Positions 19,903 through 30,490 of a stretch of DNA of 53,397 nt are shown piece after piece (position 1 is the first letter of the stretch; the number at the start of each line of letters is the position of its first letter). A program made the translations under genes and the position numbers. The DNA comes from Candidatus Riesia pediculischaeffi. GTDB lineage: Bacteria; Pseudomonadota; Gammaproteobacteria; Enterobacterales; Enterobacteriaceae. Below the pieces are notes generated by a model. That model searched no databases, was not told the origin of the DNA, and was given only the letters and a program-made list of their open reading frames with translations. Location of the stretch: the NCBI RefSeq assembly GCF_002073895.1, contig NZ_CP012839.1, positions 236,013 through 289,409 on the forward strand, read 5' to 3'.

Positions 19903-20520
19903 TCATTCCCTTTTTTTCGCATTCACAACAACCATAGACGGTCGTAACAATCTGCTATGAATGGTATAACCTTTTTGGACTATATCTATTATTTTATTAT
20001 CTTGATGTTCTTCTGAATTGATAGTTGAAACAGCTTCGTGAAACCTAGGATCGAACGGTTCTCCAATTTGAACGTCAATAGGTCGTATCCCATATTTTTT
20101 AATAACAGATAGAAATGATCGAATAGTCAACTGAACACCTTCTAAAATCAATGAAAAACCATTTTCTGCGTTCTTTGTTAAAGATATGGATCTTTCCAAA
20201 TTATCTATAACAGATAGGAGATCATAAGAAAATTTCTCTAAAGCAAATTTGTGCGCCTTCTCCATATTCTTTTCAGATCTACGTATAATGTTTTCTACCT
20301 CTGCTTTTGAGCGAAGAATGATTTCCCTTTCTCTTTTCTCAAAAGACCCTAACTTTTCATTCAGCTCTTTAATCAAAGAGCCATATTTTTCTTCCTTTTT
20401 AGAAAAATCCTCTTTTAATATCTCATAAACATCGTCTCTTTTTGTAGAGTTCATCTCTTTTGGTTCCTCTACAGAAAATTTTTTATTTTCGTGATTTTTA
20501 CGGTCTTTTATAGTATTCAT
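19903..20520 (-). CDS. grpE: nucleotide exchange factor GrpE
   Basis: GrpE releases ADP from DnaK in the Hsp70 cycle. The charged N-terminal half forms a long coiled coil (about residues 30-95: EEKYGSLIKELNEKLGSFEKRERE). It is followed by the four-helix and beta-wing region (FDPRFHEAVSTI, DIVQKGYTIHSRLLRPSMVVV). Length 205 against 197. dnaK itself is not in the window. Upstream is a 10-bp inverted repeat shared with the divergent nadK, and a TATAAT-like box; I see no sigma-32 promoter for it. Confidence 0.93.
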   Translation of the reverse strand: MNTIKDRKNHENKKFSVEEPKEMNSTKRDDVYEILKEDFSKKEEKYGSLIKELNEKLGSFEKREREIILRSKAEVENIIRRSEKNMEKAHKFALEKFSYDLLSVIDNLERSISLTKNAENGFSLILEGVQLTIRSFLSVIKKYGIRPIDVQIGEPFDPRFHEAVSTINSEEHQDNKIIDIVQKGYTIHSRLLRPSMVVVNAKKRE

Positions 20521-20537
20521 AAACTTTCTCTCGTTTA

Positions 20538-20562
20538 TAATCGATTGCTGACCAATCGATTA
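20538..20562. repeat. perfect 10-bp inverted repeat between grpE and nadK
   Basis: TAATCGATTG, five bases, then CAATCGATTA. It lies about 17 bases upstream of the grpE start and 70 upstream of nadK. It could be a protein-binding operator or a hairpin in either leader; the sequence does not say which. Confidence 0.6.
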
Positions 20563-20631
20563 ACTTTTTCTACTATTATAGTAACAAAAGTTCGATATTC
20601 AATAGGATTATTATCTTCGACAAGGAAAATT

Positions 20632-21528
20632 ATGCTTCGTAAAAACTCAAAAAAAGTATTTTTTTTTAAAAATATAGGCGTCGTCGGTCGAATCAAACAT
20701 CCATCAGTTTTAAAGACTTTTAAAAATCTTTGTATTTGGTTGAACAGAAAAAACTACCACGTAATGATCGAAGATGATTTAACTGATCATTTAAAATATG
20801 ATAAAGGGATCATTTTCAGCGATATTCACGAAATAGGGAAACAAGCAGATCTAATTGTTGTGATAGGAGGGGATGGGAGTATGTTGAATGCCATGAGAAA
20901 ATTTTCTAAATATGAACAAAAAATTATTGGAATCAACCATGGAAAGTTAGGGTTCTTAACTGATTTGAATCCAAATCATGTATTGAATCAACTATCTAAA
21001 ATATTAAACGGTTCCTTCTTCCAAGAAAAAAGATTTTTGTTAGATGTACGAGTCGATAAGAAAAAAAAAAAGATGTTCAACAATCAAGCTATTAACGAAA
21101 TCTCCTTCAATTCTTGTAAGATAAAGAATATGATTGATTTCGAAGTTTTCATCGATAGAAATCTAGCCTTCTTTCAAAGATCTAATGGTCTCATTATATC
21201 AACTCCAACTGGATCTACGGCACACTCCCTTTCCATCGGAGGTCCAATATTAACTCCAAACCTAAATGCGATTTTGTTAGTTCCAATTTTTCCACATTCC
21301 ATTTGTTTTAGACCGCTTCTAATTCATGGAAATAGTCGTATTAAATTGAAAATAAAAAGTCAAAGTAACCATCAAGAAATTAATTGCGATGGACAAATCG
21401 TACATTCCATCCATTATGGAGATGAGATATTGATCAAAAAGAGTAACTATACAATCAACTTGTTACATCCAAAATATTTTGATTACTTTAAAAATCTGAA
21501 AAATAAGTTGGGTTGGGGAAAATTTTAA
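20632..21528 (+). CDS. nadK: NAD kinase
   Basis: NadK phosphorylates NAD+ to NADP+ using ATP. The GGDGSMLNAMR motif (GGDG signature) and IIGINHGKLGFLTDL are clear. NEISFNSC, RSNGLIISTPTGSTAHSLSIGGPIL and FPHSICFRPLLI also match. I start at ATG 20632 because AAGGAAA lies just upstream and family similarity begins soon after; the open frame extends upstream without a match. Length 298 against 292. Together with nadE it completes the end of NAD(P) synthesis. Confidence 0.93.
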   Translation: MLRKNSKKVFFFKNIGVVGRIKHPSVLKTFKNLCIWLNRKNYHVMIEDDLTDHLKYDKGIIFSDIHEIGKQADLIVVIGGDGSMLNAMRKFSKYEQKIIGINHGKLGFLTDLNPNHVLNQLSKILNGSFFQEKRFLLDVRVDKKKKKMFNNQAINEISFNSCKIKNMIDFEVFIDRNLAFFQRSNGLIISTPTGSTAHSLSIGGPILTPNLNAILLVPIFPHSICFRPLLIHGNSRIKLKIKSQSNHQEINCDGQIVHSIHYGDEILIKKSNYTINLLHPKYFDYFKNLKNKLGWGKF

Positions 21529-22001
21529 GTCTTTAAAGATCTTCGGTTTTCATCATAGACGTATGAAATATCAAGAAGTTATAAAATATATCGTTTAAAG
21601 AATAGATTATTCAGTTTATATTAAATTAATTTTTTTTGAAGATAAGGAGATATATCTTATAGAAGATCAACCCTAGAAAATGAAGACCTCAAAAATAATA
21701 AATCTCGATTTATATAGCGATATTCATTATCAAAAAATTAAAATACATGAAAATAAAAAATATAGAAACACATCACATAATTCTAACAATGACAAACTTT
21801 TAATCGAATTATTGTCATTAAACTGGAAGAATAATCGCTAGAAATATCCCCATGTATGGGACCAATAAAGTTTTATCAACTAATCGATATCTTAAGAACG
21901 AATCTATTAAGTTTGAGATAATATTATATAATTAACATATCGTGAAAATGATCATCTTAAAAAACTTCCTACAATAAAACAGAGAATAAATAAAATGAAC
22001 C
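21529..22001. other. gene-free spacer between nadK and smpB
   Basis: About 470 AT-rich bases. In E. coli recN, bamE and ratA/ratB occupy this interval. A 53-codon open frame at 21680-21841 has no recognisable similarity and no Shine-Dalgarno sequence. I see no clear relic of the missing genes. Confidence 0.45.
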
Positions 22002-22487
22002 ATGATAAGAAAAGATAAAAAAATTCAAATGATTGCATTCAACAAAAAATCCTTTTATAACTATTCAATACAAGAAATAATTGAAGCAGGGATAATCTTA
22101 TACGGATGGGAAGTTAGATCAATTAGACAAAAAAAAGTAGATATTACAAATAGTTACATAACAATTAAAGATAAAGAAGTGTATGTATTAGAAATGAACA
22201 TCACTCCAGAAAAAACTGTCACCACTCTTAAAAAATCTTCAGACAAAAAAAGACCTAAAAAACTCCTATTAAAGAAAAATGAAATTCTTTCTATTAGTTC
22301 TTATATTAATCAAGAAAGATGTGCAGTTGTTGTAGTATCTTTGTATTGGAAAAAAAATATATGCAAGATAAAGATTGGAATAGGAAAAGGAAAGAATAAA
22401 TATGACAAACGTGCCAAAATCAAAGAAAATGAGTGGAGGATAAATAAAATAAGAACTTTAAAAAATCTCAATTTTATGTTAGAATGA
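22002..22487 (+). CDS. smpB: SsrA-binding protein SmpB
   Basis: SmpB binds tmRNA and brings it to stalled ribosomes for trans-translation. The OB-fold core is recognisable: EAGIILYGWEVRSIRQKKVDITNSYI, the RPKKLLLKKNEI segment, VVSLYWKKNICKIKIGIGKGKNKYDKR, and the basic C-terminal tail that enters the mRNA channel (IKENEWRINKIRTLKN). Length 161 against 160. The tmRNA gene begins 21 bases after its stop, as in E. coli. Confidence 0.94.
   Translation: MIRKDKKIQMIAFNKKSFYNYSIQEIIEAGIILYGWEVRSIRQKKVDITNSYITIKDKEVYVLEMNITPEKTVTTLKKSSDKKRPKKLLLKKNEILSISSYINQERCAVVVVSLYWKKNICKIKIGIGKGKNKYDKRAKIKENEWRINKIRTLKNLNFMLE
22457..22485 (+). promoter_or_regulatory. candidate sigma-70 promoter for tmRNA
   Basis: TTTAAA (-35 like), 17-base spacer, and an extended -10 (TG-T-TAGAAT) lie inside the last codons of smpB, ending about 24 bases before the mature tmRNA 5' end. 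Inferred by consensus only; AT-rich sequence produces such matches by chance. Confidence 0.4.
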
Positions 22488-22508
22488 TGGTGTTTTCGTT
22501 GCTTATAA

Positions 22509-22875
22509 GGGGCTGAATAGGGTTCGACGAAATTTATTGATCTTGTAACAGCATGTCGAGTGGATTTCTCGTTTAAAAATCCGAAAAAATAGTTGCAAAC
22601 ACAAAAAAGTACACGTACGCGCAAGCAGCTTAACTATTCTTTAAGAGTAGTGTAGTTTTCGTGTCCTACTTATCTTTCTCTTCGAAAAGTAGGGGTCAAG
22701 AAGAAGGGATCGCATACAGTTTTTCTTATCGTTCTGATATGCAAAAATTAGATAAGATAGTCAGATGTTTCAGAAAAGTTTACTTAAGTACTTCTGATAA
22801 ATAAATCAGTAAACTAAACATGTAGAAGTAAAAAGTGAAAAGTTTCGGACGCGGGTTCAAATCCCGCCAGCTCCA
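22509..22875 (+). ncRNA. ssrA: transfer-messenger RNA
   Basis: The ends fold as a tRNA-Ala-like domain: GGGGCTG at 22509 pairs with CAGCTCC near the 3' end, and the T-arm GACGCGGGTTCAAATCCCGC is intact. The resume codon is GCA at 22595. The encoded tag reads ANTKKYTYAQAA, then TAA at 22631-22633. It lacks the acidic residues of the E. coli tag ANDENYALAA and ends QAA rather than LAA. The 3' CCA is not encoded (CTCCA then TGA). It pairs functionally with smpB, directly upstream. Confidence 0.95.
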
Positions 22876-22891
22876 TGAGTTAGTTCGATTA

Positions 22892-23454
22892 TCACGATCT
22901 GACTCTACACCTGGATTCATAAGTTCTTTCTTTGGTATTGATCTTAATTGTATCTCCAACTCTTATGAAATACGGGACTTTTATGATAGCTCCCGTTTGG
23001 AGAATTACAGATTTCCACTCTCCGACACAACGATCACCAAACTCTTTTTTATCAACTGTATGAATTACTTTTAATGTTACGAACTTCGGTAATCTGATAG
23101 ATATTGGACGATCCTTCCAAAATATTACATCACATCTTAACTGATTTGGGATCAAATCCACCTGATCTTTAATTCTTTCTTTTGAAATACAAAACTGATC
23201 ATATCCTTCTTCTCCCATAAAAAACCAAAAATTTCTATCATTGTAAATATATATTGATCTAATTTCTAAAATACTATCCGTTATTATAATCGATCCCATC
23301 GATTTAAACGTTTTTTCTAAAACTCTATTGGATGACAAACGATCTGTAACCTTACAAAAGGTTTACCTTTTCCTGGATTGACAAACTCAGATTTTAAACA
23401 CTCGTATGGTTCCTTTCTGTATATGATCTTTGTTCCAGATTTAATTTTATTCAT
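22892..23454 (-). pseudogene. efp: elongation factor P, one-base frameshift
   Basis: EF-P relieves ribosome stalling at polyproline. From ATG 23454 the frame gives IKSGTKIIYRKEPYE and then EFVNPGKGKPFVRLQI, including the lysine that is modified in E. coli (K34 in PGKG). It then runs to a stop. A one-base deletion somewhere in 23340-23360 displaces the rest into another frame, which continues NRVLEKTFKS, IYIYNDRNFWFFM, ISIRLPKFVTLKV and TGAIIKVPYFIRVGDTIKI to a stop at 22892. Both halves are well conserved, so decay is very recent, or the gene is recoded, or one base is missing in the sequence. Its place downstream of groEL matches E. coli (epmB lost). Confidence 0.88.
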
Positions 23455-23508
23455 TTCAACCAGTAAAGATATTCTTAAAAAATCTCATGAACTTCAAAAT
23501 TAAGCACC

Positions 23509-23546
23509 AAAAAAAAGAACCTAGAAAAGTAAAATCTAGGTTCTTT
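23509..23546 (-). terminator. intrinsic terminator of the groESL operon
   Basis: On the minus strand AGAACCTAGA, a nine-base loop and TCTAGGTTCT form a perfect stem, extended by A/T pairs, followed directly by a run of eight T's. It lies about 55 bases after the groEL stop and upstream of efp, so it ends the groE transcript. Confidence 0.88.
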
Positions 23547-23599
23547 TCATAAAAGTAACTAAAGCTCAATCTAATGTAAGAAGTTGAATTCCTTTCATC

Positions 23600-25249
<1,650 letters not shown>

Positions 25250-25282
25250 TTAATTCGTTGATCTAGAAACATAAGAGAAAAA

Positions 25283-25576
25283 TTATTTCTCAACTATTGC
25301 AAGAATATCACTTTCTGACATAATCAGAACTTCTTCATTATCGATTTTTTCCGTTTTCACACCATATCCATCGTTGAATATAACAACATCTCCTATCTTT
25401 ACATCTAACGGTTTATTTTCTCCATTCTCTAATATCCTTCCTTTTCCTACGGCCAATATCTTTCCTCTGGTTGATTTGCCAGCAGCAGAACCAGTCAGAA
25501 CGATTCCACCAGTAGATTTGGATTCAACTTCCTCTCTCTTGACAATCACTCGATCGTGTAATGGACGAATCTTCAT
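25283..25576 (-). CDS. groES: co-chaperonin GroES (10 kDa)
   Basis: Forms the heptameric lid on Gro[40 protein letters not shown] covers the start and the mobile loop that contacts Gro[38 protein letters not shown] completes the 97-residue protein, the same length as in E. coli. An AGGAGA sits just before the ATG. It lies 45 bases upstream of groEL. Confidence 0.98.
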   Translation of the reverse strand: MKIRPLHDRVIVKREEVESKSTGGIVLTGSAAGKSTRGKILAVGKGRILENGENKPLDVKIGDVVIFNDGYGVKTEKIDNEEVLIMSESDILAIVEK

Positions 25577-25664
25577 CGACAGATCTCCTATAAATAAAAT
25601 CTAAGTAAGTACAAGTTATTTTTGTTCTGTAGGAACAGTTTGGAATCACCGTTCTCATGAAATG

Positions 25665-25692
25665 AGATGGGGATAAATCAGATTAGTTCAAG
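25665..25692 (-). promoter_or_regulatory. sigma-32 (heat-shock) promoter of groESL
   Basis: On the minus strand CTTGAA (-35) and CCCCATCT (-10) are separated by 14 bases, matching the E. coli groE heat-shock promoter (CTTGAA, 13 bases, CCCCATTT). It lies about 90 bases upstream of groES. This implies that a sigma-32-like factor (rpoH) is still encoded elsewhere in the genome. Confidence 0.85.
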
Positions 25693-25824
25693 GGTAGTTA
25701 TTGAAATATTTCAAAAATAACCAATTCTTCATTGAAGTGTTCTAGATGTACCTTTATAAATGCTCGATATGATAAAAAATCTTTGAATAAACGAAGCAAT
25801 AGAATTTTACTTTGCACGCGATTA

Positions 25825-26304
25825 TTATTTAATATACCTTTCGGATAAGGTATGAGCTATCGCAACCGCTAAAGCATCAGCTACATCTTGCTGAGGATAA
25901 AAAGATAATTTTAATATCGTATGAACAGCGCGTTGGATTTGTTCTTTTTTAGCAGAACCTGTTCCAACAACTGACTTCCTAACTTGCTTTGTCGAATATT
26001 CAAAAACAGGTAATCGATTGTTAACCGCAGCTAGTATTGTGACGGCTTTGGCTTGACCTAGTTTTAACGCAGAGCTAACGTTTTTTGATACGAAGATCTG
26101 TTCTACTACAAAAATATTAGGACGATACTCACGGATGACATTTTGAATACCATCGTAAATGATTTTCAATCTTCTTGGTATATCTAAGATCAACCTGCTT
26201 TTAATGTATCCTCCATCTATGTAAAGAATCTGTCCTCTATTTTTTCGTACTATCCCGTACCCCGTAATATGAGATCCAGGATCAATACCAAGTACAGTAT
26301 CCAT
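25825..26304 (-). CDS. ruvC: Holliday junction resolvase RuvC
   Basis: RuvC cuts four-way junctions in homologous recombination. The four acidic catalytic residues are in place: GIDPGSHITGYG near the start, FVVEQIFV in the middle, and QQDVADALAVAIAH near the end. Length 159 against 173; only the C-terminal tail is shorter. In E. coli yebC and nudB lie between ruvC and aspS, and ruvA-ruvB lie just beyond; none of these is in this window. The gene order ruvC-aspS is otherwise kept. Confidence 0.94.
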   Translation of the reverse strand: MDTVLGIDPGSHITGYGIVRKNRGQILYIDGGYIKSRLILDIPRRLKIIYDGIQNVIREYRPNIFVVEQIFVSKNVSSALKLGQAKAVTILAAVNNRLPVFEYSTKQVRKSVVGTGSAKKEQIQRAVHTILKLSFYPQQDVADALAVAIAHTLSERYIK

Positions 26305-26602
26305 ATTTTACCACCATATATTCCTATCAGATTTATTTTGGAAGATACAACAAAAATATTCTCGAAATCTACATGTAGAATACCGCTTTAGAATTCCTAT
26401 ATAACTCTTCGAATAATCACGGTCATCAAAACTCTGCTCGATGATCAATTAACGAAGGATATCGTCATATAACGATCTTAATGATCGTACTCGATACAGC
26501 GATCTTTAAATGAATATAAATGGCTAATCTTTGTATTCTATGAAAAGAAAATTTCACATGTAAAAATAGTTTTGATGTTCATAAAGTTGATCAAAGAACA
26601 GA

Positions 26603-28330
26603 TCAACCCGTAATTTTACTAGGAGCGTTCGTCATAAGACAAGATGCAGAAGTTGTTTTAGGAAAAGCGATAACATTTTTTATGTTCGTCTGATTCAACA
26701 TTATCATCATTATTCTATCTAACCCGAATGCAAATCCAGCATGGGGTGGAGCTCCATATTGCATTGCATCTAGTAAAAAACCGAACTTACTTATTTGATC
26801 TTTTTCTTCTATTTGCAATATCTTAAAAATTTCCTTCTGTATTTCTCTTTTATATATTCTAACAGATCCACTTCCAAGTTCTTGTCCGTTAATCACCATA
26901 TCATATGAATCAGAGATAACTTTCGTTGGATCCGATCGTAATTTGGATAGATCACATGATTTTGGTGATGTAAAAACGTGATGTGTAGGTTTCAAACTTC
27001 CACTCTCTTCCTTTTTAAACATTGGAAAATCGACTATCCATACTGGCTTCCATATATTTTTTTTTGTGATGTTCAGATCTTCTCCTATCTTTAGTCGAAT
27101 ATTCCCCATGAATCGATTTACTAGAGATTTTTTCCCAATTCCAATACATATCATATCTCCATCTTTTAGATGAAAAGTTGAAGAAAGTAAACGAAACATA
27201 TCCATATCTAAAAATCCATGAAAGATCTTTCTATTTAGTCTATCAATTATATTCGAACTTACCTCTACAAATAGAAAATGTTTAATTTTAAATTTCGAAC
27301 CGATATTTTGATATTCTTTTAAGCAATCCGCATTGGTTTTTTTCAATGGTGATTTGACGTGAATTAAAATACAATTGTCTTCTAAAGAACAATATTCCAT
27401 GAAACGATTGAATCGAAAGGATTGCAGAAGAGACGTGATGTCAACTAGCTCTAAATAATTTCTGAGATCTGGTTTATCCGTCCCATATTTACGAACAGCA
27501 TCTTTAAACGTTACTTTCGGAAAACGATCTGGAAGATCCACTCCTAAAAATTTCTTCCAAAGTTTACAAATGAATTCTTCTATGAACCTTCTAATCTGCT
27601 TCGAACTGATGAATGACATTTCTATATCAAGTTGAGTAAATTCTGGTTGACGGTTCGATCTAGAATCTTCGTTACGAAAACATCTTGCTATCTGATAATA
27701 GCGTTCGAATCCAGATATCATTAACATCTGTTTAAACATTTGAGGAGATTGTGATAGTGCATAATAACGGTTATTTTTTATTCTGCTTGGAACAAGGAAA
27801 TCCTTAGCTCCTCCATCCGTTAGATTAGATAAATATGGAGTCTCAATGTTGATGAATCCATTCTTATTCATGAATTCATGGATAAAATAGGTGATTTCTG
27901 ACCGTCTAACTAATATTCTAGTTATATCTGGATTTCTTAAATACAAGTATCGATACTTCAGTTGTATTTTTTCGGATGGAATTTGACGAAAACTGATATC
28001 TATTGGAAGTGCTTTCGATGTATTGAGGATATTCAAAGAAACGACTATAACCTCTACATCTTTTTTGATGTAACCTTTAGTTTTTCTTATTCTCCCTTGA
28101 ACAACCCCTGATGCTGTAATACAAAACTCCTGTTGCAACTCTAACGATTGAAGAAAGATGGATGGAGAAACTTCTTTTGAACAAACCGCTTGTACAGTCC
28201 CTGTCCTATCACGTATATTTAAGAAAGTTAAGTTTTTCAGAAAACGTAAGTCGTATATCCATCCTAAAATAGTTACAGAATTCCCAACATGGGAAGAATT
28301 TATTTCTCCGCAGAAACACGTTCTTAACAT
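26603..28330 (-). CDS. aspS: aspartyl-tRNA synthetase
   Basis: A class IIb synthetase that charges tRNA-Asp. The N-terminal OB-fold anticodon domain begins MLRTCFCGEINSSHVG. The catalytic core has motif 2 (FRNEDSRSNRQPEFTQLDIEMSF), the bacterial insertion domain, MVINGQELGSGSVRI, and motif 3 (GAPPHAGFAFGLDRIMMI). It ends ASCLMTNAPSKITG, about 15-20 residues before the E. coli end. The flipping-loop segment TPEGA of E. coli reads TDGGA here, so a normally conserved Glu is Gly. Length 575 against 590. Confidence 0.95.
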   Translation of the reverse strand: MLRTCFCGEINSSHVGNSVTILGWIYDLRFLKNLTFLNIRDRTGTVQAVCSKEVSPSIFLQSLELQQEFCITASGVVQGRIRKTKGYIKKDVEVIVVSLNILNTSKALPIDISFRQIPSEKIQLKYRYLYLRNPDITRILVRRSEITYFIHEFMNKNGFINIETPYLSNLTDGGAKDFLVPSRIKNNRYYALSQSPQMFKQMLMISGFERYYQIARCFRNEDSRSNRQPEFTQLDIEMSFISSKQIRRFIEEFICKLWKKFLGVDLPDRFPKVTFKDAVRKYGTDKPDLRNYLELVDITSLLQSFRFNRFMEYCSLEDNCILIHVKSPLKKTNADCLKEYQNIGSKFKIKHFLFVEVSSNIIDRLNRKIFHGFLDMDMFRLLSSTFHLKDGDMICIGIGKKSLVNRFMGNIRLKIGEDLNITKKNIWKPVWIVDFPMFKKEESGSLKPTHHVFTSPKSCDLSKLRSDPTKVISDSYDMVINGQELGSGSVRIYKREIQKEIFKILQIEEKDQISKFGFLLDAMQYGAPPHAGFAFGLDRIMMIMLNQTNIKNVIAFPKTTSASCLMTNAPSKITG

Positions 28331-28616
28331 AATTTTCTCTAAAATCTCCTAAGTTTGAACAACATATCTCTACTATTTTTCATAAAAATATGAAGAGTTA
28401 TGTTGAACGATCTAATTCAATTACATTGATATTTATTAAACTACATGTTCAAGATATACTCAATAAAGATTATTTTAAGATCGTTAAATGAACAAGAAAC
28501 TATTGAATTAAATATTTTAACATCATAACGGAATACATTTACGATCAATTCTTAAAATCTTAGGACACTGTTCAAGTATGAATTCCTCATCAAAATTTTA
28601 AATAGTCTTACCATTT

Positions 28617-29345
28617 ATGAAAAAGAAAGATCAATTATCTAAAAAATATCTAACTTCAGGTAGTTGGAAATTTAATCGAAAGGTTTCAGAAGTATTTCAC
28701 GATATGGTGCATAGATCCATTCCGGGATACAAAAATATCTCTGATACGATCGGATATTTTTCTCAAAAATTTGTACAACCAAAGAGCAATATATACGACC
28801 TAGGATGTGCGATAGGGGGAGTTACCGAATCTATCATCAAATACGTAAAGAATGAAGATTGCAAAATCATCTCTATAGACAAATCGTCAGATATGATTGA
28901 TGAATTTAAAAAAAGATTTTCTAACAAATATGGAGAAAATTTTTCAGTAAAAATCATGAAGCAAGATGTGCTTAAAACAGATATCAGAAACGCATCAGTA
29001 GTGATTTTGAATTTTACATTACAGTTCATTCGACCTTCCAAAAAATCGTATATCTTAAAAAGGATCTATAATGGTCTTAATAAAGGTGGAATCTTAATCC
29101 TCTCGGAGAAAGTGAGATCAGAAAATAAAGATAACTTGTTTATAAACGCACATAAAGATTTTAAATTGTCAAATGGGTATAGCACTTTAGAAATTTCACA
29201 AAAGGAAAGAATGTTGAAAAATGTCATGTTTGTAGAATCAATCAGACAGAATCGATATAGGCTGAAACATTCTGGTTTTCGTCGTACTGTACTGTGGTTT
29301 CAATACTTGAATTTCATATCATTAATCACATTTAAATTACAATAG
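28617..29345 (+). CDS. cmoA: carboxy-SAM synthase CmoA
   Basis: Makes carboxy-S-adenosylmethionine from SAM and prephenate. CmoB uses it to build 5-carboxymethoxyuridine at tRNA wobble position 34. Matching segments: VSEVFHDMVHRSIPGYKNI, the SAM-binding YDLGCAIGGVTESI, VVILNFTLQFI, KGGILILSEK, and NGYSTLEISQKERMLKNVM. Length 242 against 247. cmoB starts 2 bases after its stop, so the pair forms one operon. Prephenate supply would need at least part of the shikimate route or host import. Confidence 0.95.
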   Translation: MKKKDQLSKKYLTSGSWKFNRKVSEVFHDMVHRSIPGYKNISDTIGYFSQKFVQPKSNIYDLGCAIGGVTESIIKYVKNEDCKIISIDKSSDMIDEFKKRFSNKYGENFSVKIMKQDVLKTDIRNASVVILNFTLQFIRPSKKSYILKRIYNGLNKGGILILSEKVRSENKDNLFINAHKDFKLSNGYSTLEISQKERMLKNVMFVESIRQNRYRLKHSGFRRTVLWFQYLNFISLITFKLQ

Positions 29346-29347
29346 AG

Positions 29348-30319
29348 ATGTTACATTTCATAAAGTTTTATGAGGCAGTGTTCATTATCTTTTCCGAAAA
29401 ATGGATAAAGATCTCTTCCAATAGAATTAAAAAATGGAAAAATTTTTTTACAAATAGAAAATTCGACCATTTTTTAAAAATCGTCGATAAACTACCTAAA
29501 GTGAAACCAGATGTATTAAATATCAAGACCGAAATTTCAGTAAAAAATCTCACACAAGATAGTGAGTTTTTAAGAAAAAAAATAAAAAGTTTGTTGCTTC
29601 AACTTTCTCCTTGGAAAAAAGGTCCATTCGATTTGTATGGACTAGAGATCGATTCAGAGTGGAGGTCTGATATGAAGTGGAACAGAATTATCCCTCATAT
29701 ATCTTCGCTGAAAAACAGGACAGTTCTTGATGTAGGATGTGGAAACGGATATTATTTATGGAGGATTCTTGGAGAGCAAGCAAAATTTATCATAGGAGTA
29801 GATCCATCTATTTTATGTTTTTTTCAGTTCAAAGCGGTTGAAAGACTCATCGGTCAAAAAAAAAACGTAAACTTTTTTCCAATGCGAATCGAACATATTC
29901 CTTATCTGAAAATTTTTGATACAATTTTTTCGATGGGAGTGATCTATCATCAACCATCTCCTATAGAACACTTAAGACATCTGAATAATCAACTAAAAGA
30001 TGGAGGAGAGTTGGTTCTAGAAAGTTTAGTGATCCAAAAACAACACCATGATTGTTTAGTACCAGTTGAAAGATATTCAGGTATGAGAAATATCTACTTC
30101 ATTCCATCGGTCGATATGTTGAAAGTTTGGTTAAAAAAATGTGGTTTTTCTAATATCAAAATCATTAGTCAGACATATACTTCAATAGAAGAGCAGAGGT
30201 CGACTGATTGGTCCAATTTTAGTTTGTTGGAGAATGTAGTACATTCAAATGATCCGAACATCACTAGAGAAGGTTATCCTTCCCCTATCAGGGTGATCGT
30301 GTTAGCTAAAAAATCTTAA
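29348..30319 (+). CDS. cmoB: tRNA U34 carboxymethyltransferase CmoB
   Basis: Transfers the carboxymethyl group from carboxy-SAM to 5-hydroxyuridine 34 of several tRNAs, widening wobble decoding. SPWKKGPFDLYGLEIDSEWRSDMKW is a hallmark block, followed by the SAM site VLDVGCGNGYYLWRI and then FSMGVIYHQPSPIEHL. Length 323, the same as in E. coli. Tightly linked to cmoA. Confidence 0.95.
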   Translation: MLHFIKFYEAVFIIFSEKWIKISSNRIKKWKNFFTNRKFDHFLKIVDKLPKVKPDVLNIKTEISVKNLTQDSEFLRKKIKSLLLQLSPWKKGPFDLYGLEIDSEWRSDMKWNRIIPHISSLKNRTVLDVGCGNGYYLWRILGEQAKFIIGVDPSILCFFQFKAVERLIGQKKNVNFFPMRIEHIPYLKIFDTIFSMGVIYHQPSPIEHLRHLNNQLKDGGELVLESLVIQKQHHDCLVPVERYSGMRNIYFIPSVDMLKVWLKKCGFSNIKIISQTYTSIEEQRSTDWSNFSLLENVVHSNDPNITREGYPSPIRVIVLAKKS

Positions 30320-30490
30320 AGATAAACCATTTTGGGTCAGATATCAAGATTAACTACTCAATAGATTTTATGATAAAAGCGACGAATGTAACATATTCAA
30401 AGTTGTACAGGATACCTTTCAAGATTTGATCGTTTTCAATTTCCATCCGATTCATATATTTAATTTTTTACGATTTTATAAATTTTCAGA

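Noticed and set aside
21680..21841. 53-codon open frame between nadK and smpB
   Set aside because: No ribosome-binding site, no similarity, and a lysine/asparagine-rich composition expected by chance in AT-rich DNA.
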